64,000 bases of DNA from Pseudomonas leptonychotis. Lineage in GTDB: Bacteria; Pseudomonadota; Gammaproteobacteria; Pseudomonadales; Pseudomonadaceae. The stretch is taken from positions 496,001 through 560,000 of the forward strand of contig NZ_RFLV01000002.1 of NCBI RefSeq assembly GCF_004920405.1. Direction: 5' to 3'. A model generated the notes under the pieces. That model ran no database searches. It was given only the letters and a program-made list of their open reading frames with translations, and was not told the DNA's origin. The stretch's first letter is position 1; each line of letters starts with the position of its first letter. Both the position numbers and the translations under genes were made by a program. Shown here one piece after another: positions 1 to 9,067 of this stretch.

Positions 1-49
1 GTTCTCACTGACCGCCTGCAAGGCTAGACTGACAGCATAGGCCAACCCC

Positions 50-436
50 ATGAGACCCAAGATGAGCAGCGATAAATCCCCCTCCGCCACCAGCAAGCTT
101 GACCGTATCCTCGCGGACAACCAGCGCTCGCGTGAAGAAGGCTACCGTGACAAGGCATTGAAGATGTACCCGCACGTCTGCGGCCGTTGCACCCGAGAGT
201 TCTCCGGTAAACGCCTGAGTGAGCTGACCGTGCACCATCGCGATCACAACCATGACAACAATCCGCAGGACGGCTCCAACTGGGAGCTGCTGTGCCTGTT
301 CTGCCATGACAACGAGCATTCGCGCTACACCGACCAGCAATACTTCAGCGAAGGCTCGCTCAGCACACCTAAGACGGCTCAAGCTACGCACAACCCCTTC
401 GCAGACCTTGCTGCACGGCTGAAAAGCAAAGAATAG
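50..436 (+). CDS. yajD: YajD-family HNH nuclease
   Basis: Small HNH-type protein of 128 residues. The N-terminal half is basic and charged. The body carries a Cys-x2-Cys pair (CGRC, about residues 44-47), the HH of the ββα-metal fold (VHHRDHNHDNNP) and a second Cys-x2-Cys near LLCLFCHDNEH, as expected for a zinc-stabilised HNH domain. The whole length resembles the E. coli YajD family, whose biological role is unknown. Two in-frame ATGs (50 and 62) lack a strong ribosome binding site, so the start may be at 62. Nothing can be said about the 49 bases before it. Confidence 0.85.
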   Translation: MRPKMSSDKSPSATSKLDRILADNQRSREEGYRDKALKMYPHVCGRCTREFSGKRLSELTVHHRDHNHDNNPQDGSNWELLCLFCHDNEHSRYTDQQYFSEGSLSTPKTAQATHNPFADLAARLKSKE

Positions 437-511
437 GCCCCAGCCTGCCCGCCCCGTATAATCCCCGGCTTTTAATCTTGGTTGCCGTAAGGCAAAGAAA
501 AGGCCGGATAC

Positions 512-982
512 GTGGCAAACAAACGATACAGCTGCATCGGGTTATTCAACCCAAAATCCCCGGCGAACGTCGGTTCTGTCATGCGTGCGGCAGGCTGTTA
601 CAGCGCCGCGTCGGTGTTTTACAGTGGCAAGCGCTACGCCCGCGCCCGCGACTTCATCACTGACACCCAGCGCATCTATATGGATATTCCACTGATTGGT
701 GTGGAAGACCTGCAACAGATCATTCCTCTGGGCTGCACGCCGGTGGCCGTGGAGCTGGTTGAGGGCGCACGCCCCCTGCCGCAATACACCCACCCGGACC
801 GTGCCATGTATATCTTTGGCCCCGAAGACGGCTCACTGAGTAAGGAAGTGCTGGACTGGTGTGAGGACGTGATCTACATCCCCACCCAGGGCTGCATGAA
901 CCTGGCAGCCACGGTCAATGTGGTGCTCTACGACCGCATGGCCAAGGGCATCAACACCAAGTCCGGGCCAGGACTCAAGTAG
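512..982 (+). CDS. SPOUT-class RNA 2'-O-methyltransferase (TrmH/SpoU family)
   Basis: 156-residue single-domain SpoU methyltransferase that would transfer a methyl group from S-adenosylmethionine to a tRNA or rRNA ribose. All three family motifs are visible: NVGSVMRAAG (residues 19-28), FGPEDGSL (102-109) and the knot segment IPTQGCMNLAATVNVVLYDR (123-142). It starts with GTG; the first residues MANKRYSC make a natural start. The length matches TrmL-like minimal enzymes without an extra RNA-binding domain. The exact RNA target cannot be read from sequence; TrmL (wobble position 34) is one possibility. Confidence 0.85.
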   Translation: MANKRYSCIGLFNPKSPANVGSVMRAAGCYSAASVFYSGKRYARARDFITDTQRIYMDIPLIGVEDLQQIIPLGCTPVAVELVEGARPLPQYTHPDRAMYIFGPEDGSLSKEVLDWCEDVIYIPTQGCMNLAATVNVVLYDRMAKGINTKSGPGLK

Positions 983-997
983 GCGGCGGCACCAAGG

Positions 998-2227
998 TCA
1001 ACGCAACAGCTTGTTGTCCAGCACCTCGGAGGCGCTGCCCATGACGTTCTCGCTGATCTCGATAAAGTCTTTGGTGCTGGCTTTGTCGAGACGCATCAGG
1101 CCACGGGTCACGTCATCCAATGAGCGCGGCTGGGTAGTGCCTTTGGTGGCCTGACGAATTTCTCGGTCCAGCTCCTGCAACAACAATACGGCACGCGCGG
1201 TAACCGGACCTGATGAGTTATTGGTGCGCAGGCTTTTCACCGGCTTACTCCAACCGATCAGCTGCTCGCGAATCTTCTGATAACGCTCTTCGCTGAGGCC
1301 GCCGGCGCGGCGCATCAGCTCGATGGCGTAATACTCGGCCAGGCCTTCAGTGATCCAGTCGCTGCGATCGCGGGCGCGAATGCGGCTGAACACATGCACC
1401 AGCTCATGCACCAGGGAACTGGTGCCGTTTTCACTGACCAACGGACGATCGCTGTGCATATAGTAGGAGTTGGCTGCCGACAAACCGCCACGCCACATTG
1501 GGTTACCGGCACCAACGATAAGAAGCTTGTCCGGATCGCGCGGGAACACTTCCTGAGCATGCGGCCAAACAAACGTCAGCAGGGTCATCACGTCCATACG
1601 GCGCATGCCCTCGCCCACTGGCGCGGCTACGGCCACATCTGTTTCACCCAGTTTGGCGCGGCGCGTGCCGATCTTGCCGGCGACTATCCAGCCGGTCGGC
1701 CGATCAAATTTACGCTGTGGGTTATCGATACGGAAGGTGTTCTTAGCCACACGTGGCCAGCCCGTTTCAACGCTTTTCCAGCCTTTTGGCAAATCGAACT
1801 TCAGGCGTGAAACCAGTTTAACTTTATCTTTCTGCCGTAACTTTACGGGCGGCACCAGGTCGTCACCACGCAGCAGCGCCCAGTCTTCAGTGATCCGCGC
1901 ATCGAAGCGACCATCGCTGCGTTCGTGGTTAATTAGCACACGATAGCTCAAGGTCGACTTGCCTTTAGCAGGCGTCCAGGTGCCAAGCTCTGAGCTGTTC
2001 TGCGTCCATTCGCCATCATCCGTCTTGAAGTCGCTGTACATTTCATCGTCGCCTAGGTTGAAGGCCAGACTGATGACCGCATCACCTTCTTCCAGGGTCA
2101 GGCTAACTTCCGCCTGTTCGGTGTCTGGCAGGAATCGCACGCGATAATCCAGGTCGACATTCTTTGCCCACAGCGGCGTGCTCAAACCGAGCAGAACAGC
2201 GGACAGCAACAGACGGCGAATCAGCAT
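998..2227 (-). CDS. Exported gluzincin-like metallopeptidase (M61-like)
   Basis: 409-residue protein with a clear signal peptide (LLLSAVLLGLSTPLWA, cleavage near residue 21), so periplasmic or secreted. The N-terminal 200 residues look like a beta-rich domain. The second half holds a zinc site: HELVH at about 274-278, then WITEGLAEYY with Glu294 or Glu298 as the probable third ligand, an arrangement like M61 glycyl aminopeptidases and other gluzincins. It stands alone, convergent with the SpoU gene. Substrate unknown. The zinc motif is seen; peptidase activity is inferred. Confidence 0.7.
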   Translation of the reverse strand: MLIRRLLLSAVLLGLSTPLWAKNVDLDYRVRFLPDTEQAEVSLTLEEGDAVISLAFNLGDDEMYSDFKTDDGEWTQNSSELGTWTPAKGKSTLSYRVLINHERSDGRFDARITEDWALLRGDDLVPPVKLRQKDKVKLVSRLKFDLPKGWKSVETGWPRVAKNTFRIDNPQRKFDRPTGWIVAGKIGTRRAKLGETDVAVAAPVGEGMRRMDVMTLLTFVWPHAQEVFPRDPDKLLIVGAGNPMWRGGLSAANSYYMHSDRPLVSENGTSSLVHELVHVFSRIRARDRSDWITEGLAEYYAIELMRRAGGLSEERYQKIREQLIGWSKPVKSLRTNNSSGPVTARAVLLLQELDREIRQATKGTTQPRSLDDVTRGLMRLDKASTKDFIEISENVMGSASEVLDNKLLR

Positions 2228-2291
2228 GGCAACGCTCCACAGTGCAAATGAGTGACTCAGGCGATTTTAGGCTGGCATTACCGAACAAGGT

Positions 2292-2741
2292 TCAACCCGC
2301 GCGGAAGATCATATGGTCTTCCCAGTCATCTTCGGCCACGCTGTCTTCACTGAGCATGCGCCCAGCCTGGGAAATACGTTGTTTATGCACCTGCTCAGGG
2401 TCGCCACAGACCAAGTGATGCCAAAGCAGCAAATCCTTGCCCTCACTGACCAGCCGATAGGCACAGGTCGGCGGCAGCCATTGGAACTGGTCCGCCTGGG
2501 CCGGGGTGAGCTGGATGCAGTCGGCGACAAATTTGCGCCGGTTGCTGTAGTCAGTGCAGCGACAGGTTTGCAGGTCCAGCAGTTTGCAGGCGATGCGCGT
2601 GTAATAAACGCTGCCATCGTCCTCATCCTCAAGTTTCTGCAGGCAGCACAAACCGCAGCCATCGCAGAGTGATTCCCACTCGTCCTGATCCAACTGCTCG
2701 AGGGTTTTACGTTTCCAGAAGGGTTCGACTTTAGCGGCCAT
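2292..2741 (-). CDS. ycgN: YcgN family (UPF0260) cysteine-cluster protein
   Basis: 149-residue cytoplasmic protein of the UPF0260/YkgJ cysteine-cluster group. It has a Cys-rich segment [11 protein letters not shown] near residue 27 and later single cysteines ([15 protein letters not shown]), suggesting an iron-sulfur or zinc site, though function is unknown for the family. It lies in the block rnd, ycgL, 2-hydroxyacid dehydrogenase, ycgN, an order I recall from P. aeruginosa. The ribosome binding site is weak; the start [16 protein letters not shown] matches the family. Confidence 0.85.
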   Translation of the reverse strand: MAAKVEPFWKRKTLEQLDQDEWESLCDGCGLCCLQKLEDEDDGSVYYTRIACKLLDLQTCRCTDYSNRRKFVADCIQLTPAQADQFQWLPPTCAYRLVSEGKDLLLWHHLVCGDPEQVHKQRISQAGRMLSEDSVAEDDWEDHMIFRAG

Positions 2742-2832
2742 GGCGAGGGTACGGTGCGGTGTGAAAAGGCCGGCAGTCTAGCCGCTAGGCCTGCAGCGGC
2801 CAAGGACCGCAAGGCGAATGGTTAGGCGCGGC

Positions 2833-3789
2833 TCAATAACCGCGAGAGAATTCCACCCAACCACGCAGCTCAGCACCGGCACGCCAGCGCGTCAGGTTGT
2901 CGATAAACAGCTGTACCAGCAGGCGCGGATCGGTCGGTGCCGAGCTATGCCCGGTGAGCAGCAGACGCGGTGCATTCCAGAACGGATGCCCGGCAAGCAG
3001 CGGCTCCTGGCGACAGACATCGATCACCGCACCGGCCAAGTGGCCCTGTTCCAGCGCTGCGACCAGATCGGCATCAACCACCGCCACGCCGCGCCCAGCA
3101 TTGATAAATAGCGCGCTGGGTTTGCACACCGCGAACAACGGCGCATCAAAGAGGTCGCGAGTCAGCACAGTGTCCGGCAACAGGTTGATCAGGTAGTCGG
3201 CCTCGGCTGCCAGGCTCGGCAAAGTCTCCAGCCCAAACACCTGACTAAACGGCGGCTGCTGGCGCCGGCTGCTGGCAATGCCCACCAACTTGACGCCGAA
3301 GGGCGCCAGAAATCGCGCCAGGCTCAGGCCGATATCACCGGTGCCGACGATCAACACGTTGCGCCCAGCCAAACTATGCGGCCGGCGGTTGTCCCAGCGC
3401 TGCTCGACCTGAGCGGCCAGCGCGGCGAACAGTTGCCGCTCATGGGCCAGCAAATGGCACAGCACATATTCGGCCATCACTTGACCGAAGATACCCACGG
3501 CGCGAGTCAGCGGGTAATCCCTGGGTAGCTCAGGGGCCAATAACGGAGTGATTCCGGCCCAGGTTGATTGCAGCCACCCAGGCTTGAGGCCTTGACGCAG
3601 TAGCGGTGCAAGCAGATCTGGCTGACCTAACCAGACAGAACAGCCCGCCGCCAGCGCCGCCAACTCGGTAGGCTGATCGCCGCCACACAGTTCAAGCTCG
3701 GGAGCCTGTTCGCGCAGCAAGTGGGCGTACAACGCGTGCTCGGCTTCAGCAATCAAAACACGCAGCGGGACCTTCGCAGTGGCGGGCAT
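2833..3789 (-). CDS. D-isomer-specific 2-hydroxyacid dehydrogenase (GhrA-like)
   Basis: 318-residue NAD(P)-dependent dehydrogenase reducing a 2-oxoacid such as glyoxylate or hydroxypyruvate. The Rossmann motif VGTGDIGLSLARFL sits near residues 148-161. The catalytic Arg is in INAGRGVAVVDADLV, the Glu in CRQEPL and the His in LTGHSSAP. It begins five bases after the ycgL stop on the same strand, so the two are probably co-transcribed with rnd. The exact substrate is not determined by sequence. Confidence 0.85.
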   Translation of the reverse strand: MPATAKVPLRVLIAEAEHALYAHLLREQAPELELCGGDQPTELAALAAGCSVWLGQPDLLAPLLRQGLKPGWLQSTWAGITPLLAPELPRDYPLTRAVGIFGQVMAEYVLCHLLAHERQLFAALAAQVEQRWDNRRPHSLAGRNVLIVGTGDIGLSLARFLAPFGVKLVGIASSRRQQPPFSQVFGLETLPSLAAEADYLINLLPDTVLTRDLFDAPLFAVCKPSALFINAGRGVAVVDADLVAALEQGHLAGAVIDVCRQEPLLAGHPFWNAPRLLLTGHSSAPTDPRLLVQLFIDNLTRWRAGAELRGWVEFSRGY

Positions 3790-3794
3790 GGCGT

Positions 3795-4088
3795 TTACAT
3801 CGGGTCGTTACGGCGCAGTAATTCATCGGGCAGGTGCTCGATGTACTCATCTTCCGGTGGCGGCATTTGCAGGTGATAGCCCTGCTCATCGAGGTTGGCC
3901 AGCACCTTGTGAATGTCCTCACGCGCCAGAACACGCTCTGGGGTCAGCACCATTTCAAAGGCCAGGGTCGGCGTACCAAAAGCTACCAGCAGGTTTTCCG
4001 GCACGCGCTTGAGCGCATCACTGCGCAGCACATACAGGTACATTTCGTTCTTGCGCGGGCTTTTATAGATCGAACAAATACGTTTCAC
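3795..4088 (-). CDS. ycgL: YcgL domain protein
   Basis: 97-residue YcgL-family (DUF709) protein of unknown biochemical role, beginning [10 protein letters not shown] and containing the family segment [18 protein letters not shown]. It starts with GTG, which overlaps the rnd stop codon by four bases (GTGA, 4085-4088), so translation is likely coupled to RNase D. Confidence 0.9.
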   Translation of the reverse strand: MKRICSIYKSPRKNEMYLYVLRSDALKRVPENLLVAFGTPTLAFEMVLTPERVLAREDIHKVLANLDEQGYHLQMPPPEDEYIEHLPDELLRRNDPM

Positions 4089-5218
4089 GCGGACTCTCCA
4101 GTATCAGCCAGGCAATCAAGCAAGGCCTGGCCCATCAATTCACGCCGCCAGCCGCGCAGCGACTCCGGCAGCTGGTAAGGCCCTTTGGGGTAGCCGGTTT
4201 TCAGCAAGGCTTCGAGGGTTTTCTTGCGCAGCATCAGTTCCGGCACGATGTTCAAGCGTTCACCTTCGCGCTGGCCAATGCCACGCAGCGTTTTCAGCAG
4301 CGCCGACGCTTCCAGCGGCAAGGGCTCAGGCAGCGTTTGCGGCCAGCTTTCGGCTGGGCTGGCCGCCGCTTGCTTGATCAGTTGCAGAATAAACTCGCCG
4401 TCCTGGCGCACGGTTTTCGGGTGCATGTCTTCGATACGCGCTAACGCCACCAGGTTATCCGGCTGAGTGCGGGCCAACGGCCACAGTGAATGCTCGCGGA
4501 TAATCCGGTTACGCGGCTGGTTACGTTTACGCGCCTGATCTTCGCGCCAGGTACACAGCGCCTTGAGCACGGCCAATTGCTGGCGTGAGAGCTTCCAGGC
4601 CAACTTAGCATCACGGTAAACCAGCTCGGGGTCGACTTCGCGGCAGAGGTTAGTCACCAGTTCAGCGCCGTCCTCCAGCACCCAGGCATATTTATCGTCC
4701 GACAGCTGCGCCTTTAACTGCGCATACACCTCAGCCAGGTGCAGCACGTCTTCGGCTGCATAGCTGACTTGGGTAGCCGACAACGGCCGCTGCAACCAAT
4801 CAGAGCGAGTCTCGCCCTTGGGCAATTCGATATTCAGCACAGCCTGTACCAAGCGCGAATAGCCCATGGAAAAGCCGAGATTGAGGTAACCCGCCGCCAG
4901 CTGTGTGTCGAACAATGGCGCGGGCAGGCTGCCGGTGAGACGCAGAAAAACTTCCAAATCTTCGCTGCAGGCATGCAGCACCTTGACCACTGCTGGGTCT
5001 TGCAGCAAGTCGGTAAAGGGCGCCCAGTTACTGATCAGCAGCGGATCGATGAGATAGGCCCGTTCGCCTTCGCTGACCTGCAGCAGACCGGCAATTGGGT
5101 AGAAGGTGTCGACCCGCATAAATTCGGTATCGACCGCCACAAACGGCAGGTTGCGCCAGGTTGCACAATGCTGCGCTAGGCTGGCGTCATCGCCAATCCA
5201 CTGAATATCAATCGCCAC
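4085..5218 (-). CDS. rnd: Ribonuclease D
   Basis: 3'-to-5' exoribonuclease of the DEDD family, trimming tRNA precursors and other small RNAs. The exonuclease motif [16 protein letters not shown] holds the first Asp-Glu pair; ACSEDLEVF and [10 protein letters not shown] supply later acidic residues. An HRDC domain follows ([21 protein letters not shown]). The open frame extends upstream, but I place the start at the GTG at 5218 (MAIDIQWIG), preceded by GGGGAGAG, giving 377 residues as usual for the family. It leads the rnd-ycgL-dehydrogenase group. Confidence 0.93.
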   Translation of the reverse strand: MAIDIQWIGDDASLAQHCATWRNLPFVAVDTEFMRVDTFYPIAGLLQVSEGERAYLIDPLLISNWAPFTDLLQDPAVVKVLHACSEDLEVFLRLTGSLPAPLFDTQLAAGYLNLGFSMGYSRLVQAVLNIELPKGETRSDWLQRPLSATQVSYAAEDVLHLAEVYAQLKAQLSDDKYAWVLEDGAELVTNLCREVDPELVYRDAKLAWKLSRQQLAVLKALCTWREDQARKRNQPRNRIIREHSLWPLARTQPDNLVALARIEDMHPKTVRQDGEFILQLIKQAAASPAESWPQTLPEPLPLEASALLKTLRGIGQREGERLNIVPELMLRKKTLEALLKTGYPKGPYQLPESLRGWRRELMGQALLDCLADTGESA

Positions 5219-5354
5219 ACGGCTCTCCCCTGAAGAATGCCGCGCAGTATATACGCCACACTCCATAGCCGGGCATTCGCGATGCGCGACATGGCGCAGA
5301 AGCGTTATTCTGCGCGCCTGCATCTGACCACCTTTATCACAGGGAATAACAACA

Positions 5355-6416
5355 ATGAAGAAACTGCTTGGCCTGCTCCTGGCCCTAGTCGCGGCTGTCG
5401 CGATTTACCTGGCGGTCACCCCCAGCCCCATCGACCCGCTGGCTTGGCAAGCGCCGGCTATTGCACCGATGACCGGCGTGCTGGAGCCCAATGACACGTT
5501 GATGAAAGCCCAATTGCTCGGCCGCGGCCAGGTGCACGGCCCGGAAGATACCGCTGTGGACGCCCAAGGCCAGGTATACAGCGGCTTGCATGACGGCAAG
5601 ATCGTGCGGATCAAGAGCGACGGCAGCATGGAAACCTTTGTCGACACTAAAGGCCGCCCGCTGGGCATGGACTTTGACGCCGCAGGCAACCTGATCGTCG
5701 CCGACGCCTACAAGGGCCTGCTCAGCATCAACACCCAAGGGCAGATCAAGGTGTTGACCACCGAAGCCGAAGGCGTGCCGTTCAAGTTCACCGATGACCT
5801 GGATATTGCCCGCGACGGCACCATTTACTTCAGCGATGCCAGCCAGCGTTTCGAACAGCCCGACTACCTGCTTGACCTGCTCGAAGCCCGCCCGTGGGGT
5901 CGTCTGCTCAGCTACAACCCGAGCAGCGGCGAAACCAAAGTGCTGCTCAAAGACCTGTACTTTGCCAATGGCGTAGCGCTGTCAGCGAATGAAGACTTCG
6001 TACTGGTCAACGAAACCTACCGTTACCGCATCACCCGTTACTGGCTGAGCGGCGACAAGGCCGGCACACACGACATCTTTATCGACAACCTGCCAGGGCT
6101 GCCAGACAACCTGCAGGGCGACCGCAACGGTACCTTCTGGGTGGCCCTGCCGAGCCCACGCAAGGCCGACGCTGACTTCCTGCACCGTTATCCATGGCTA
6201 AAAACGCAGATGGCCAAGCTGCCGCGCGCTTTTTGGCCCAAGGCCGTGCCCTATGGTTTTGCCATTGCACTTAACGAACAAGGCGAAATCACCCAGAGCC
6301 TTCACGACACCAGCGGCACCCACCTGCGCATGATCACCTCGGTCAAACCAGTGGGTGACTACCTGTACTTCGGCAGCCTGGACAACGATCGAATCGGTAA
6401 GCTGAAAATCCGCTAG
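5355..6416 (+). CDS. SMP-30/gluconolactonase-like beta-propeller, membrane-anchored
   Basis: 353-residue protein with an N-terminal hydrophobic segment (residues 4-22) that is probably an uncleaved anchor, followed by a six-bladed propeller of the SMP-30/strictosidine-synthase-like type. Blade-typical segments include HGPEDTAVDAQG, LGMDFDAAGNLIVADAY, DDLDIARDGTIYFSDAS and ANGVALSANEDFVLVNET. Relatives include lactonases and arylesterase-like proteins. The substrate is unknown. It is a single-gene unit ending in a strong terminator, divergent from rnd. Confidence 0.8.
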   Translation: MKKLLGLLLALVAAVAIYLAVTPSPIDPLAWQAPAIAPMTGVLEPNDTLMKAQLLGRGQVHGPEDTAVDAQGQVYSGLHDGKIVRIKSDGSMETFVDTKGRPLGMDFDAAGNLIVADAYKGLLSINTQGQIKVLTTEAEGVPFKFTDDLDIARDGTIYFSDASQRFEQPDYLLDLLEARPWGRLLSYNPSSGETKVLLKDLYFANGVALSANEDFVLVNETYRYRITRYWLSGDKAGTHDIFIDNLPGLPDNLQGDRNGTFWVALPSPRKADADFLHRYPWLKTQMAKLPRAFWPKAVPYGFAIALNEQGEITQSLHDTSGTHLRMITSVKPVGDYLYFGSLDNDRIGKLKIR

Positions 6417-6429
6417 GTTCTACGCTCGC

Positions 6430-6472
6430 AAAAAAAGCCCGCGCAACTGCTTAGCTGCGCGGGCTTTTTAAT
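6430..6472. terminator. Bidirectional rho-independent terminator
   Basis: AAAAAGCCCGCGCA, a short loop, then TGCGCGGGCTTTTT. The G/C-rich stem is flanked by A and T runs, so it can end both the SMP-30-like gene from the left and the spermidine-synthase-like gene from the right. Confidence 0.93.
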
Positions 6473-6485
6473 GGTTGGCATGCGC

Positions 6486-7169
6486 CTATCTGAGCTTTTC
6501 GGCAATCCAGATGGTGTGCCGGGTGCCCTTGTTGCCATGGGCATACACCTGCACTTCCTCAACCTTGAAGCCGGCCTTACGTATTTTGTCGCTGAACAGC
6601 CGGTCGGCGCTGGCTGACCACACCGCCAACACGCCCTTGTTGCGCAACGCCTGATGGCAGCGCTGCAAGCCCTGAGCCGAATACAACCAGCCGTTGCGCT
6701 TCTGGGTCAGACCTTCAGGGCCGTTGTCCACGTCGAGCATAATCGCGTCATAACGCTGATCAGCGCTCTTCAAGCAATTGGCCACATCGTCCTGAATTAC
6801 CCGCGTGCGCGGATCAAGAATGGGGTAACCGGCCTTGGCGCCTAATGGGCCACGGTTCCACTCCACCACCCCTGGCACCAGTTCAGCCACTTCCACTTCG
6901 GCGGTTTTACCTAGGTTTTGCAGCGCAGCCGCCAGGGTAAAGCCCATGCCCAAACCACCGATCAGCACCCGTGAGTCAGGCCGCCCGGCGACTTTTTTGC
7001 ACGGAATAGCCGCCAGGGCATCTTCGGAGCCATGCATACGCGTGTTCATCAACTGACCACCGTCACCACCGGCAATCTTGATGACGAAATCCTCGCCGTA
7101 CTCGAACAGGCACAATGCGCCCGAGCCATCGGGAATCGGAGCAGTATCGAGCAGTACAAAACGCTTCAT
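6486..7169 (-). CDS. Spermidine-synthase-like SAM-dependent methyltransferase-fold protein
   Basis: 227 residues from the ATG at 7169 (MKRFVLLDTA); the open frame runs on to 7220. It has the class I fold of SpeE relatives: LIGGLGMGFTLAAAL (glycine-rich loop), EVAELVPGVVEWNRG and MLDVDNGPEGL. It lacks the full polyamine-synthase length (about 280) and is best called a spermidine-synthase-family protein of unknown substrate. It converges on the terminator at 6430-6472. Confidence 0.75.
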   Translation of the reverse strand: MKRFVLLDTAPIPDGSGALCLFEYGEDFVIKIAGGDGGQLMNTRMHGSEDALAAIPCKKVAGRPDSRVLIGGLGMGFTLAAALQNLGKTAEVEVAELVPGVVEWNRGPLGAKAGYPILDPRTRVIQDDVANCLKSADQRYDAIMLDVDNGPEGLTQKRNGWLYSAQGLQRCHQALRNKGVLAVWSASADRLFSDKIRKAGFKVEEVQVYAHGNKGTRHTIWIAEKLR

Positions 7170-7334
7170 GGGTCGCAGCAGCCTGAGTCTTGGAAAAACG
7201 GGCAGGCAGCATGCACACAAACGCGCAAAGATGCAGCGTCCTGTCGGCAGAAAAATCTATGCGCCGGCACTTTCCGTCAGCCGCGGCACAGGGTTTATGA
7301 TGCCCGCTGTCTCTTTGCCCACAGGATGACCGGC

Positions 7335-8189
7335 ATGCCCATCGCTCAATTGATCAGCGCCGCGCAACTGCAGCAGCGCCTCGCGCAATCCAACCTGCTT
7401 CTGCTCGATTGCCGCTTCGCCCTGGATGACCCGACCTACGGCGAGCGCAGCTATAGCGAAGGGCACATTCCCGGCGCACAGTTTGCCGACCTGGAACGCG
7501 ACCTTTCCGGCCCCATCATTAAGGGTGTTAGCGGCCGTCATCCGTTACCCGCTCCCGCATTGCTGTTGCAGCGCCTGCGTGAGTGGGGCCTGGAAAGTGA
7601 CAGTGACGTGGTGTTGTATGACGACGGTCCCGGCGCTTTTGCCGCCCGCGCGTGGTGGTTACTGGCTTGGCTGGGCAAGCGCGATAACGTTTACCTACTC
7701 GACGGTGGCCTCAAGGCCTGGCGTGAAGCCAGCGGGGCGTTGACCCACGACCTACCAACCGTGGCGCCCGGCACCTTTACCGGCAGTGCCGATGCCAGCC
7801 TGCTGGTCAGCGCGGCGCAGCTGCAACAGCGCTTGGGTGATAGCCAGCTAACCCTGCTGGATGCCCGCGGCCTGCCACGCTTCAAGGGTGAAGTGGAGCC
7901 GATCGACCCGGTGGCCGGACATATTCCCGGCGCGCAATGCGCAGCGTTCACCGACAACCTGGACAGCGACGGTCACTTCCTCAGCCCCCAGCAGTTGCGT
8001 CAGCGCTTTGCCGCGCAACTCGGTGAGCGCCCGGCCAATGAGCTGGTCGCTTACTGCGGCTCAGGCGTAACCGCCTGCCATAACCTGTTCGCCCTTTGCC
8101 TGGCCGGCTACCCGTTGGCGCCGTTGTATGCCGGTTCCTGGAGCGAGTGGATCACTGACCCAGCCCGGCCTGTGGCCACGGGCGACTGA
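7335..8189 (+). CDS. sseA: 3-mercaptopyruvate / thiosulfate sulfurtransferase
   Basis: 284-residue tandem rhodanese. The N-terminal inactive domain covers about residues 1-130; the C-terminal catalytic domain ends with VAYCGSGVTAC, the mercaptopyruvate-type active loop with its nucleophilic Cys. It would move sulfur from 3-mercaptopyruvate to a thiol or cyanide acceptor in the cytoplasm. ATGs at 7326 and 7335 are in frame; AGGA eight bases before the second favours 7335. Confidence 0.88.
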   Translation: MPIAQLISAAQLQQRLAQSNLLLLDCRFALDDPTYGERSYSEGHIPGAQFADLERDLSGPIIKGVSGRHPLPAPALLLQRLREWGLESDSDVVLYDDGPGAFAARAWWLLAWLGKRDNVYLLDGGLKAWREASGALTHDLPTVAPGTFTGSADASLLVSAAQLQQRLGDSQLTLLDARGLPRFKGEVEPIDPVAGHIPGAQCAAFTDNLDSDGHFLSPQQLRQRFAAQLGERPANELVAYCGSGVTACHNLFALCLAGYPLAPLYAGSWSEWITDPARPVATGD

Positions 8190-8425
8190 TTTCAGCTCAT
8201 GCTGGCTGGCCGTGCGGGTATCGCCAGCCGGCCATGGTTAAGTACTAACTGGAATATAGACAATAACCGAAAGCCGAAAACAATTTAAAAACAGTCCTTT
8301 ACAGTACAAAGGTCGCACTACACTTCAACATAAGCGGCTAACCCCGCTTCCGGTGGGGCCTTTATCAGAATAAGTCACAGCTGCCAGCGCCCCGGCCCCA
8401 TCGGTCACCTGCTGCCGAGGGCTTT
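8190..8425. other. Intergenic region with a possible terminator hairpin
   Basis: Between the sulfurtransferase and the next gene. A C/G hairpin near 8341-8362 (CCCCGC, short loop, GGTGGGG, then CCTTTAT) could be a weak terminator. The rest is A-rich with no recognised site. Confidence 0.4.
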
Positions 8426-8905
8426 ATGGGAATCGCCGCCTGCGAGTTAAGCCAGTACGTCATCCGCCCTACCCTGCTCTACCTGGGCCGCCATTCCGAC
8501 GCCGCAGAAGCCTTGTTGCTCGGAGCCGCTGCCAGCCAATCCGGGCTCGGCTCGGCCCTCGATGACAAACACGGGCACGGCCTTTACCGCATTGCTGCAC
8601 AGCGTCATCAGCAGCTCTGGGATCAGCACCTGGCGCTTAATCCGGACCTCGCCAGCCAAGTGCGCGGCCTCGCCAGCCAGCATGCCTTTCTCGCTGCGCC
8701 GCATGTCGAACTGACCGTCAACCTGCGCTATGCCACAGCGATTGCCTGGATGCTGATTGAAACCGAACACCGCGAATTACCGGCCGCCGATGACCTGCTT
8801 GGCATGGCACAGGTGTGGCGCCGCGTGTTCAGGCCCCACGGCCGAACGAAGGACTTTATCGCCGCCTGGCAACGCTGCGTCGGCAGCCTCAGCCAAGTGG
8901 CGTAA
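8426..8905 (+). CDS. Conserved hypothetical, lysozyme-like fold suspected
   Basis: 159-residue cytosolic protein without signal peptide or membrane segment. The stretch VIRPTLLYLGRHSDAAEALLLGAAASQSGLG followed by GHGLYRIAAQRHQQLWDQHL recalls, from memory, small lysozyme-like proteins of tailed phages, where an xAAxES-type segment supplies a catalytic Glu; here the matching residue would be Gln. That likeness is tentative. GAGGG lies five bases before the ATG. It precedes the fadL gene on the same strand. Confidence 0.6.
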   Translation: MGIAACELSQYVIRPTLLYLGRHSDAAEALLLGAAASQSGLGSALDDKHGHGLYRIAAQRHQQLWDQHLALNPDLASQVRGLASQHAFLAAPHVELTVNLRYATAIAWMLIETEHRELPAADDLLGMAQVWRRVFRPHGRTKDFIAAWQRCVGSLSQVA

Positions 8906-9067
8906 AGCGGTGACAGTCGCGTCACATCGTCCGACAATCTCAAGCCAGTTAGCAGAACATCGCTGCAATTAAACGCATAAACCGCTCTATCTCGGGAACC
9001 TTGAGGACTAGCAAGGGTCATGGAAAGTTGTTAATTTCCGCCCCCCGCTAAAACCTAGGAGTTCCCC
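8906..9067 (+). promoter_or_regulatory. fadL upstream region with inverted repeats
   Basis: Two short inverted repeats: GTGAC-N6-GTCAC near 8918-8933 and GGAAA-N8-TTTCC at 9022-9039. They could be operators, but no regulator can be named. AGGAG precedes the GTG start of the porin. Confidence 0.35.
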
